Assembly: GCA_022510785.1 (NCBI GenBank)
Contig: JAFLSV010000018.1
Location: 1 to 39,883, forward strand
Direction: 5' to 3'
Source of the DNA: Desulfovibrionaceae bacterium
GTDB lineage: Bacteria; Desulfobacterota; Desulfovibrionia; Desulfovibrionales; Desulfovibrionaceae
Length of the DNA stretch: 39,883 nucleotides
Shown here: in pieces, positions 15,619 through 21,855 of the stretch
Position numbering within the stretch: position 1 is the first letter of the stretch
How the letters are laid out: each line of letters starts with the position of its first letter
The notes under the pieces: model-generated
What the model was told of the DNA's origin: nothing
Databases searched by the model: none
What the model saw: only the letters and a program-made list of their open reading frames with translations
Position numbers and translations under genes: made by a program

Positions 15619-16044
15619 GATGCCCTCCTGATTGGTGGAAAAATCCACAGTTATAGAGTTCTGGCCGTCTGCGAGTTCAACGGCTTTCAGCCCGTCAATC
15701 GCGGGCTGCGCCGCGCCCAAAAGCGCCACATGGCGCAGGGTTTTACGGTCCGGCATCAGGCTCATGGAGACGTGCCGGTAATGACCGGCGTCCACAAGCG
15801 CCCGAACCTGCTCCGGCACCTTTTCAAACACGGCCAGGAGCTTGCCGCCTTCGGCCTTGAGCTTCCGCGCCCACCCGAACGCCGGGGCGGAATCGCTCTG
15901 CGGATGGCCGAAAACAAGCGGGCAGTCCCGTTTTTGCGGGTCATAGGCGTTGGCTATGGCTGAAAGGTCCGCGTCCGTGAATGTCTGCGGACGGCCCGCG
16001 CTGTCGGTGAACGTGCCCGTGCGGGCAATTTCTATCCAGTTCAT
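15130..16044 (-). CDS. Capsid maturation protease with scaffold domain (Mu gpI-like)
   Basis: The 304-residue product starts MNWIEIARTGTFTDSAGRPQ. ATG 16044 is chosen because the in-frame sequence further up crosses a terminator and a promoter-like element. The N-terminal domain (FTDADLSAIANAYDPQKRDC, PLVFGHPQSDSAPAFGWARK, HYRHVSMSLMPDRK) matches the Mu gpI protease, which processes the prohead. From about residue 143 it becomes a long charged coiled coil (ERLATLEKENADLKKQVQGH), the scaffold part. The ribosome-binding site AGGGG is in the 3' arm of a hairpin (16051-16088). Confidence 0.88.
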   Translation of the reverse strand: MNWIEIARTGTFTDSAGRPQTFTDADLSAIANAYDPQKRDCPLVFGHPQSDSAPAFGWARKLKAEGGKLLAVFEKVPEQVRALVDAGHYRHVSMSLMPDRKTLRHVALLGAAQPAIDGLKAVELADGQNSITVDFSTNQEGIMPEDAQREIGALKERLATLEKENADLKKQVQGHKEKAEKAETEKAAVQEKADKAAADFAAYRGKIEGERREARVSELVKSGKVKPAEKAGVLDFAAKLAEQTGTVDFAAPDGKTESISLEERYFRDLEARPADERAADFSAPPAHEGGQSGTINPAELTAKM

Positions 16045-16046
16045 GC

Positions 16047-16126
16047 AAAAGCCCCTGTTTCCGTCCACTATGGCAGGAAAACAGGGGCAGTGCCCGCAAA
16101 CGGCGCGTTCCATGCGAACAATTTTC
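16047..16126 (-). promoter_or_regulatory. Putative late promoter element C with hairpin, upstream of protease
   Basis: Minus strand: GAAAATTGTTCGCATGGAAC, GCGCCGTTTGCGGGCACTG, then TTTTCCTGCCATAGTGG. The downstream part forms a hairpin (16051-16060 with 16079-16088, 10 bp), followed by TTTT and the ATG of the protease gene. It is the third member of the five-copy family and is in the place of the C-dependent promoter PI of Mu. Confidence 0.52.
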
Positions 16127-16132
16127 AGGAGG

Positions 16133-16171
16133 ATTAAAAACGAAAGCCGCCGGTTGTCACGGCGGCTTTCG
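16133..16171 (-). terminator. Intrinsic terminator after the immunity-like genes
   Basis: CGAAAGCCGCCG (16141-16152) and CGGCGGCTTTCG (16160-16171) form a perfect 12-bp stem with a 7-base loop, and on the minus strand TTTTTA follows. It ends the portal-MuF-immunity transcript before the next promoter-like element. Confidence 0.85.
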
Positions 16172-16191
16172 TCGTTTAGAGACATGGGGAA

Positions 16192-16416
16192 TTATGCCAA
16201 ATCAATACGCACTTCTACCTTGCCGGTATGCTTGTTCACGGCATGAAGCACCGCTTCATCTTCCGGGTTTTCGCCCTGTGCATAGGGCGCGGCTTCAAAA
16301 ATATATTCGTTTTCATCTTCTTCCAGCAAATCACTCACCCAAGCAAGGGGAAATTCCTTGGTGGTTATGCCGCGTATCTGCTTCAAAACGATTTTTTTTG
16401 CTTCATCAACGGTCAT
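16192..16416 (-). CDS. Immunity-like protein 2, paralogue of its neighbour
   Basis: This 74-residue protein starts MTVDEAKKIVLKQIRGITTK. It shares about two thirds of its residues with the gene before it, including EEDENEY, GENPEDEA and HAVNKHTGKVE. The closing VNKHTGKV pattern recalls the YrhB / Imm35 group of small immunity proteins found beside papain-fold toxins; that link is recognition by eye. It lies downstream of the MuF-toxin gene, so it probably neutralises this toxin or a sequence variant of it. Confidence 0.72.
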   Translation of the reverse strand: MTVDEAKKIVLKQIRGITTKEFPLAWVSDLLEEDENEYIFEAAPYAQGENPEDEAVLHAVNKHTGKVEVRIDLA

Positions 16417-16442
16417 TTTTTCACTGCCTTGACGATTTCATC
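16411..16442. repeat. Duplication scar, distal copy
   Basis: This 32-bp stretch differs by one base from 16660-16691. That second stretch encodes the last ten codons of the MuF-toxin gene and the start of the first immunity gene. Here it is non-coding and supplies the leader and start of the second immunity gene, showing that the unit copied was about 249 bp. Confidence 0.85.
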
Positions 16443-16665
16443 CAAACAGCAGAATACGCATCTCCACCTTTCCGGTATGCTTGTTCACGGCATGAGGCGC
16501 GGCTTCATCTTCCGGGTTTTCACCCGGAGCGTAGATGCTGGCTTTAAAACGGTATTCGTTTTCGTCTTCTTCCTGCAATTCACTCACCCAGACAAGGGGA
16601 AATTCCTCGGTGATTGAACCGCGCACCCATTCTGAAAGGATTTTTTTGGCTTCAGCAACGGTCAT
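16438..16665 (-). CDS. Immunity-like protein 1 for the MuF papain-fold toxin
   Basis: The product has 75 residues and starts MTVAEAKKILSEWVRGSITE, with ATG overlapping the MuF stop codon by 4 nt. Translation is thus coupled to the toxin gene, as is normal for toxin and cognate immunity. The central EEDENEYRFKASIY and the end HAVNKHTGKVEMRILLFG suggest a small alpha-beta fold of the YrhB / Imm35 kind. It is acidic at the centre, suited to covering a basic active-site cleft (inference). Confidence 0.75.
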   Translation of the reverse strand: MTVAEAKKILSEWVRGSITEEFPLVWVSELQEEDENEYRFKASIYAPGENPEDEAAPHAVNKHTGKVEMRILLFG

Positions 16666-16691
16666 TTTTTCACCGCCTTGACGATTTCATC
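16660..16691. repeat. Duplication scar, original copy
   Basis: This is the 3' end of the MuF-toxin gene (encoding WDEIVKAVKK) and the first codons of immunity gene 1. It matches 16411-16442 at 31 of 32 positions. Confidence 0.85.
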
Positions 16692-17993
16692 CCATTCAAA
16701 GGCGTCTTCCAGGTCCAGATTATCCATCCGATACCAGGAGTACCCATAGCGCCTGTGCGCCTTGCCCAGAGTGTGATTTCCAATCTGCCCGTTCTGCGGG
16801 TCCATAAATGCCAACGCGCCGCCCACCTTTTCGCAGACGATGGTGTGACCGTCCAGGGTACGACCTGGCCATACCCACATTATGCCAGCTCTTGCCCCAT
16901 CAGGCAAGGTTTTTAATTCCGCAAGCAAATCCGCCTTGGTCAATTTGGGTTTGCCACCCAAGCGGCCTCTCACATCCACATTCTTGAAACACTCGCTCCC
17001 GGTCATGAATTGGCGTTTGCTGGTGCCGTTCCTCTGCGTGTTCGGCTGTGGGAGCGCCTGGACAGGATAGCCGCGCCGCCGCAATTCATACGCCGGAACG
17101 CAACGCTGGCAGTTCTTCTGATAGCTAGTTCCGAGCCTGTAATCGGGGTTGGTATGGGTTAAGGCATCAGTCCGTTTGATGGGCGCACCCCGCTTGACGC
17201 CGAGCATCTTTTCAATGGGGTCTGGCTTAGGCGTCGGGGCCTGCGGCGTACTCCGGAGCTTTTCATAGTCCCAGCCCGCTGGCGGCTGCTTGCCCTTCAG
17301 GTCTGCCGTGAGGGAACCGCTTGCCCAGTCCTTGAACGGATTATTCCTGAAGCCCTTGTCCGCGCCCGGCAGATTGACAAAGTATTCCATCCCGGTCTGC
17401 GGGTCTGTCCACATATCGGCCTTGGGCATTTCCGTTTCCACCGTCAGCCCCTGCGCCTTGACCTGCCGTTCGGAGAGCGTCGCCACGGCGCAGCGGCAGC
17501 GGAACCCGTTAGGGGGGTAGTTCGTATCCCAGAAAGGATGATCGGCGGGGTAAACCTTTTCATGCAGCACGGCATGGCTTGGCCGGACGCGCTTATCCAT
17601 GACCGCGATATATTGCCAGTAGGGCCGGGACGCCTTGACCGCCTGCATCTTTTTATAACGCCCGGCGGCGTAGGCGCTCTGCATATTGGTGCGGAAGATG
17701 TTTTCAATCCTGTGGCCACGCCAGCCCTGGCTTTCAATGGCGGACAGGATGCGTTCCTTGAACTGCGGCAGGGTTTCACCGTTTTCAAGCGCGGCCTGTA
17801 TGCCGTCACTGACAAGGTTAACCAAATCCTGACGAGCAAGGCCGGTTACATAGAAAGCCCGCGCCTTTGCGCCGTCAGCAAGGCCCTTGGCCTCATCCCA
17901 TGTCAGCTTGGCACGGTCTTGCCAAAATTCAATGGCGGCATCTGGCCGGACGCCCCCGGCAATGACCTCCCAATCATCCAAATTAATCGGCAT
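16662..17993 (-). CDS. MuF head protein fused to papain-fold toxin (Mu gp30-like)
   Basis: The product has 443 residues. Residues 1-175 are the SPP1 gp7 / MuF minor head domain, with IFRTNMQSAYAAGRYKK near 99-115 and YPPNGFRCRCAV near 159-170. A linker with PAPTPKPD-type composition (about 248-262) follows. The C-terminal 160 residues have NCQRCVPAYELRRRGYPVQA (Cys295), LDGHTIVCEKVGG (His383) and FMDPQNGQ (Asp398). This is the Cys-His-Asp order of papain-fold toxin domains. Such MuF-toxin fusions are known for temperate phages, where the protein travels in the head. It overlaps the portal gene by 11 nt and the first immunity gene by 4 nt. Confidence 0.85.
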   Translation of the reverse strand: MPINLDDWEVIAGGVRPDAAIEFWQDRAKLTWDEAKGLADGAKARAFYVTGLARQDLVNLVSDGIQAALENGETLPQFKERILSAIESQGWRGHRIENIFRTNMQSAYAAGRYKKMQAVKASRPYWQYIAVMDKRVRPSHAVLHEKVYPADHPFWDTNYPPNGFRCRCAVATLSERQVKAQGLTVETEMPKADMWTDPQTGMEYFVNLPGADKGFRNNPFKDWASGSLTADLKGKQPPAGWDYEKLRSTPQAPTPKPDPIEKMLGVKRGAPIKRTDALTHTNPDYRLGTSYQKNCQRCVPAYELRRRGYPVQALPQPNTQRNGTSKRQFMTGSECFKNVDVRGRLGGKPKLTKADLLAELKTLPDGARAGIMWVWPGRTLDGHTIVCEKVGGALAFMDPQNGQIGNHTLGKAHRRYGYSWYRMDNLDLEDAFEWDEIVKAVKK

Positions 17994-19632
17994 TGCCTTC
18001 CGCCTCGGCTTCTACTGCCGCCGCGCCATGCCCTGCCGCCGCAGTCATGGCGCAGGCCAAGAAGTCTTCCAGAGCGCCGGGTGACAGGGATGGCGCAAGC
18101 AATTCCACCAAGGCATCCTGCAAATCGTCAAGGCTCTTGGCCTGGTGGATCGCGTTCTCAACTTCCGTGACGAACGCGCCGCTCGCTTTCAGGGCTTTGG
18201 GCAGCATTTTGACGATAGCCGCGTCAAGAGCGCCCTGGGCCTTTTCCGCCGTGGTCGTCACCTTGCGGGCCGCGCCGCGTGCGGCGCTTTGAGTGAGGCG
18301 CGGGGGCTGGCCGGATTCACTCCGGCCAGCATCCGTCACACGCGCCGAACGGCCAGAGGTCGGGGCCGCAAAACTTGCGCCTGCTTCCTGCGGCGTGGCC
18401 GCTTCATCCTCAAGCGTGAATTCGCCATCTTTAAGGCCAAAGCGCCCGGTGAAGTATTCCCGTGTAAACCTGGCCCCCATTTCCCTGAGCGTCTTGCCAA
18501 GTTCCGCCTGCGCCTTCAGGTCTTCCGGCTCTTCATAGGCGGCCAGAGGGGCCAAAACGCCCGGCCCGGCATTGACCTGGGTGTAGAGCCAGGCAAGCTC
18601 GTTCCAAGCGTCTGCCACCATGCTTTTATCAGCATCCGCCAGGTCGTCCGCCACATCTTTATGCGCCTCCGTTGCCGCCAGAGAGTTATTTTTCCCGTCC
18701 GTTTCCACGGTCAGCGTCTGCCCCATGAGAACCTTGCTGATAGCGCGATCCTGCCGGGCAAGAAAACTCTCATGCAAGGCCCCTTGCGTCTGCCCGGCCC
18801 CCTCCAGTTTGACATTTGCGCCGTGCGGCACCACGGAAACGGCATCCTGCACCATGCGGGCCAGTCCCCGCGCCATGTTCTGCTTTTCCAGGGCTGTGGC
18901 CTGCGCCGGGGCCTCGCCGATGACCCAGGGCAGCCCGTGACGCTCCACAAACTTGGCATAGAAGGTCAGCCCGCCGCGCTTGAAGCTCACGGGCCAGAGG
19001 CAACGCGAAAGCAGGCGCAGCCCGTAGGGATTGTCATAGGTGGCATGGTGTGAAACGAAAACAAACTTGCCCGGCGGCAGAGGGCGGGGGTCCGCGCAGA
19101 ATACGCCATAGTCCCCCACAAACACGGGGTTGTTGCGGCTGTCGAAACGGAACCAGTGATAGGGGCGCGGCACAATGTCTATGAGGTGCCACCAATCATC
19201 GGCAAAGCGCCAGACAAGCTCCAGGGGCGTGAATCCGTAAAAGGGTGCATCCAGCATCCCGGAAATAATGTTCCGAAGGTTCGTCCGTTCCAAGTCCAGC
19301 ATGAAACGCCGATGCACGTCTTCCGCTTCCGGCGTGGGCGTATCCCCTTCCTGCGCTCCGGCACGGAAAGAGAAGTGCGGGCAGTTCAACACACGGTTTT
19401 TCCGGGCCAGCATGGCCGTTGTCACCTGATCATCGGCGGACAGGTCACGCAATATGGCCGCCTCGTCACCACGTTTGCGCAAGACAGGGTCCGGGTCCGG
19501 CAGCGTAATCAGCCAGCCGTCCAGGTCTCCCAAAAACACGCCCGCGTTCTGGCGGGTGGCAAGCTCCGTTGAAAGCTCCGCACTGCTGAACGGCTGGAAT
19601 ATGCCGTCCGCGTTGTAAAGGCCGTTTGCCAT
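17983..19632 (-). CDS. Portal protein (Mu gp29-like, DUF935)
   Basis: The 549-residue protein starts MANGLYNADGIFQPFSSAEL. The further in-frame extension crosses the repeat and promoter-like sequence upstream and is not used. The sequence DDQVTTAMLARKNRVLNCPH, FTPLELVWRFADDWWHLIDI and GLRLLSRCLWPVSFKRGGLT is typical of DUF935 portals. Residues near 370-400 (LTVETDGKNNSLAATEAHKD) are the conserved C-terminal part. A 20-bp palindrome identical to one at 14656 lies within the codons for SAARGAARK near residue 450, in a variable linker. Confidence 0.92.
   Translation of the reverse strand: MANGLYNADGIFQPFSSAELSTELATRQNAGVFLGDLDGWLITLPDPDPVLRKRGDEAAILRDLSADDQVTTAMLARKNRVLNCPHFSFRAGAQEGDTPTPEAEDVHRRFMLDLERTNLRNIISGMLDAPFYGFTPLELVWRFADDWWHLIDIVPRPYHWFRFDSRNNPVFVGDYGVFCADPRPLPPGKFVFVSHHATYDNPYGLRLLSRCLWPVSFKRGGLTFYAKFVERHGLPWVIGEAPAQATALEKQNMARGLARMVQDAVSVVPHGANVKLEGAGQTQGALHESFLARQDRAISKVLMGQTLTVETDGKNNSLAATEAHKDVADDLADADKSMVADAWNELAWLYTQVNAGPGVLAPLAAYEEPEDLKAQAELGKTLREMGARFTREYFTGRFGLKDGEFTLEDEAATPQEAGASFAAPTSGRSARVTDAGRSESGQPPRLTQSAARGAARKVTTTAEKAQGALDAAIVKMLPKALKASGAFVTEVENAIHQAKSLDDLQDALVELLAPSLSPGALEDFLACAMTAAAGHGAAAVEAEAEGNAD
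18269..18288. repeat. 20-bp GC palindrome inside portal gene
   Basis: Identical to 14656-14675 (GCCGCGCCGCGTGCGGCGCT). Here it is translated as part of a Ser, Ala and Arg-rich linker. Confidence 0.6.
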
Positions 19633-19657
19633 AGCACCTGCTCCATTTTGGCGGGAT

Positions 19658-19699
19658 GCTGTCGCCATTCGCAAGCCCGTTTCGCGGGCAGCGACTGGC
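19658..19699. repeat. Degenerate copy of the dispersed palindromic repeat
   Basis: GCTGTCGCCATTCGCAAGCC and GGGCAGCGACTGGCGC keep the outline of one module (GCTGTCGCTATCCGTAAGC with an inverted partner) but with several changes. Confidence 0.4.
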
Positions 19700-19746
19700 G
19701 CAAAAAAGCCCCCGTTTTTCCGCCAGTATGGCAGAGAATCGGGGGC
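19695..19746 (-). terminator. Terminator-like hairpin with a competing stem, upstream of portal
   Basis: GCCCCCG at 19708-19714 pairs with CGGGGGC at 19740-19746, and six Ts follow on the minus strand. A second stem, CTGGCG at 19695-19700 with CGCCAG at 19721-19726, would use overlapping sequence and exclude the first. This resembles an attenuator, but no leader peptide or ligand motif is visible. Confidence 0.4.
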
Positions 19747-19786
19747 CATGCCCGTAAAGGGCGCGAACCGTGCGAGGGATTTTATT
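19720..19786 (-). promoter_or_regulatory. Putative late promoter element D, upstream of portal
   Basis: Minus strand: TAAAATCCCTCGCACGGTT, CGCGCCCTTTACGGGCATGG, then GATTCTCTGCCATACTGG. It is the fourth member of the five-copy family. The TGCCATACT part could be an extended -10 box. Confidence 0.5.
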
Positions 19787-20006
19787 CGTTGCCCGCCAGC
19801 TTGTTCAACTCACGCAGGCGAGCCACAATGTCCATCGTCCACCACGCAAGGCCGGAAAGCGCCTTGCCCGTCAGGATGGCGGCCGGCTCCGGGTATCGGG
19901 CCAGAGCGATGCAGGCCGCGTTGAGGAAGTCCGCCCGCTCTTCCAGTTCCGTCATGCCGTCCACCATCTCTCCCGGCATTGGGGTGGGAATGGGGGCGGC
20001 GTTCAC
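19782..20006 (-). CDS. Small protein of unknown function before portal
   Basis: The 74-residue product starts MNAAPIPTPMPGEMVDGMTE and is helical (LEERADFLNAACIALARYPE; GLAWWTMDIVARLRELNKLA). Its ATG overlaps the stop of the Rha-like gene by 4 nt, so the two are coupled. No family recognised. Confidence 0.65.
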   Translation of the reverse strand: MNAAPIPTPMPGEMVDGMTELEERADFLNAACIALARYPEPAAILTGKALSGLAWWTMDIVARLRELNKLAGNE

Positions 20007-20662
20007 AGCACACCCCCGTGGGCGACAGCGCGCACCACACGCTTGCGCGCGGCATCCGGCGAAATGCCCACGGTCTTGCCGATTTCCCGCCAGGTGCAGC
20101 CCTTGCGGCGCAGTTCCGCCATGCGCCGGAGCGCACGGGGGCTATTGTTGCGCCGCCAGATGCGATCCGCCTCCCGCAGCCCGGCCAGATAGCCCTTTTT
20201 CCGTTCCGCCTCCATGACCGGAAGGGCAAGGGTCTCGTCCCGGCCCTGCATGTACCCCGCCTCACGGGCAAGGTTTGCGTGATCTTCCCGCACGGCGGCT
20301 TCCAGGGCGTTAAAGGCTTCGATGTAGCGCAGCTTCCACATGATGGCCGCCTTGCCCGTCATGCCCATGACCAGCAGGCTGAAAGCGTCACGGGTGAGGC
20401 AATAGGCTTTTTCCCTTCGAGTACCGCCATTGGGGCCAGGAACTTCGTTGTATGTCAGCCCAAAATTGGGCTCACAAAATGATTTCGGCAGGATAGAGCG
20501 CAATCTGTCGATGTCGCGCAGGATGTGCGAGTGCCGCCGCTGAAAATGCCGTGCCACGTTCAGCGAAGAAACGACAGGCGTTTGCCCGTTCAGGAATTCA
20601 ACGTGGATCAGGTTGTTTTCTTTGACCAAAGACGTGACTTGAGATACACTGTTTTCAGCCAT
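20003..20662 (-). CDS. Rha-family phage regulatory protein with C-terminal HTH
   Basis: The protein has 219 residues. The N-terminal domain (about 30-125) contains VVSSLNVARHFQRRHSHILR and DAFSLLVMGMTGKAAIMWKL, the hallmark of Rha proteins, known from lambdoid and other phages as regulators that interfere with lysogeny in some hosts. The C-terminal part (AELRRKGCTWREIGKTVGIS, PDAARKRVVRAVAHG) is a helix-turn-helix of resolvase or sigma-like type. It lies between the cargo pair and the portal, so it could be part of the insertion or a separate late regulator. Confidence 0.85.
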   Translation of the reverse strand: MAENSVSQVTSLVKENNLIHVEFLNGQTPVVSSLNVARHFQRRHSHILRDIDRLRSILPKSFCEPNFGLTYNEVPGPNGGTRREKAYCLTRDAFSLLVMGMTGKAAIMWKLRYIEAFNALEAAVREDHANLAREAGYMQGRDETLALPVMEAERKKGYLAGLREADRIWRRNNSPRALRRMAELRRKGCTWREIGKTVGISPDAARKRVVRAVAHGGVL

Positions 20663-20714
20663 TTCACTACCTCCGACGTAGCGTGTGGTTAGGCTTCAGG
20701 CTAGGGTTGCCGCC

Positions 20715-20879
20715 CTACTTGGAGCCGCTTTCTTTTCTTTCCCCGTTCCAGCCGGGATAGAGCTTATCAAAGGCACTCAAGACAAGTTGCTTGATAGTTC
20801 GCCGCTCGCTTTTGGCAAGTTGCTTGATTTGCTCATGTTCTTTGTCGGTAACGGGGAAACTGACTTGTTTCCGTGGCAT
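20715..20879 (-). CDS. Ribbon-helix-helix DNA-binding protein
   Basis: This 54-residue protein starts MPRKQVSFPVTDKEHEQIKQ. ATG 20879 follows AAGGAGGTGA at ideal spacing, while a GTG six codons earlier is not needed. The strand KQVSFPVT, helix DKEHEQIKQLAKSERRT and helix IKQLVLSAFDKLYPG match the ribbon-helix-helix fold that binds inverted repeats as dimers. The gene is divergent from the cargo pair. A palindrome lies exactly between its own -35 and -10 boxes, which suggests autorepression and possibly control of the cargo promoter. Confidence 0.78.
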   Translation of the reverse strand: MPRKQVSFPVTDKEHEQIKQLAKSERRTIKQLVLSAFDKLYPGWNGERKESGSK

Positions 20880-20900
20880 TTCACCTCCTTTCGGCACCAG

Positions 20901-20929
20901 AATAAAACTAGCTTTTAGCTAGTTGTCAA
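20901..20929 (-). promoter_or_regulatory. Promoter of the ribbon-helix-helix gene
   Basis: On the minus strand TTGACA (20929-20924) is followed by a 17-bp spacer and TTTATT (20906-20901). The -35 box is perfect and the -10 weak. The spacer is the ACTAG-N7-CTAGT palindrome, so a bound repressor would block polymerase. Confidence 0.55.
20907..20923. promoter_or_regulatory. Operator-like palindrome between RHH gene and cargo
   Basis: ACTAGCTTTTAGCTAGT has two inverted ACTAG arms 7 bp apart, extended by one further A/T pair on each side. The same arms and spacing occur at 13405-13421. Confidence 0.6.
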
Positions 20930-20936
20930 GAAAAAT

Positions 20937-20964
20937 TTGTCACGGAAGTTGAGAATGTGATAAT
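20937..20964 (+). promoter_or_regulatory. Promoter of the cargo pair
   Basis: TTGTCA (20937-20942) and GATAAT (20959-20964) are spaced by 16 bp, each matching consensus at five of six positions, and TGT precedes the -10 box (extended -10). The leader would be only about 13 nt and includes the GGAGG site at 20975-20979. Confidence 0.65.
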
Positions 20965-20983
20965 CAATGAGGGTGGAGGCTCT

Positions 20984-21844
20984 ATGGAACCAGGTATACT
21001 CTTGGGTTTAGCCCTTGCCATTGTGATTCTTCTTTGCCTCCGTAAACGGTTCCAACGGCGCGGGCAGCTACCCCAGCCAAGTGGGGATCAAGAGAAAAAT
21101 CTAGGGTTCGACACCTCTATTCGGGCAAACACGGAAAAAGCACTCCGCGACCAAGGTATTATCGGTGGGAGTCGTCTTAACGCAGCCCACGGTTTTGAAA
21201 CTGCCTATCGCCGAATTATGGCTGGTGTCCAAGCAGATGATGGCATTAAAGCCGATTTGTATGCCGCCCTTGCCCAAAATCCAAGTGCTGAAACGTGTGA
21301 AAAATTCTTGCTCTCAGGAGAATGGGAATGGCCTGAATTTGATAAATGGAAAAAAATATTTCTTGATGATGGAAAGTTTCCCTATATGTGGGCAAAATAT
21401 CCGGAAATTTGCATGATGAATTTTGAAGATTTTCAAATGACTGCAATGCTTGAGCGTACTAATATGAAAGTCATAAAAGAAATTTTTCAAAATCTCCAAA
21501 TAGATATACCGTCTAAAATTAAAAAATATGAATTACTTGAAATTGCCAACAAAAAAATAAATATTAAAGTATTGCAAGAAAAATGTCCAGATATTTATAT
21601 AAATATAAAAAATGAATTTAACCATCGAGTAAATCACGGAAAATGTGTCATTTTTGCACACACTATAATAATGCTTGGTTATCATTTACAAGATTTTTAT
21701 ACAAATAAGCAATTAAAAATAGACATTATTAAAGGATGCCCTGTGGAAGCAAAATATGCAAAAGGTAAGGGTAAAATTTCAGAAAGTAATATACCGCCAT
21801 TTTTTCCTGGCGATAGAACTGGTGTTAAATATATTTTAAAATAA
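20984..21844 (+). CDS. Membrane-anchored cargo protein, unknown function
   Basis: This 286-residue protein starts MEPGILLGLALAIVILLCLR. ATG 20984 is preceded by GGAGG at 4-nt spacing, and a GTG nine codons earlier would overlap the promoter. Residues 4-21 form one transmembrane helix followed by RKRFQRR, so the bulk should be cytoplasmic. The soluble part is helical, with no recognised domain; its end, IPPFFPGDRTGVKYI, is distinctive. The first 350 bp have ordinary composition and the rest is very AT-rich, so the gene itself looks mosaic. It is 11 nt from the cyclase-like gene and is probably its effector or partner (inference). Confidence 0.75.
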   Translation: MEPGILLGLALAIVILLCLRKRFQRRGQLPQPSGDQEKNLGFDTSIRANTEKALRDQGIIGGSRLNAAHGFETAYRRIMAGVQADDGIKADLYAALAQNPSAETCEKFLLSGEWEWPEFDKWKKIFLDDGKFPYMWAKYPEICMMNFEDFQMTAMLERTNMKVIKEIFQNLQIDIPSKIKKYELLEIANKKINIKVLQEKCPDIYINIKNEFNHRVNHGKCVIFAHTIIMLGYHLQDFYTNKQLKIDIIKGCPVEAKYAKGKGKISESNIPPFFPGDRTGVKYILK

Positions 21845-21855
21845 GTGATAAAAAA

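Noticed and set aside
21777..21844. C-terminal resemblance of the membrane partner to a MuF-type metal-binding end
   Set aside because: The CP...PPFFPGDRT order is only loosely similar and the second Cys is missing.
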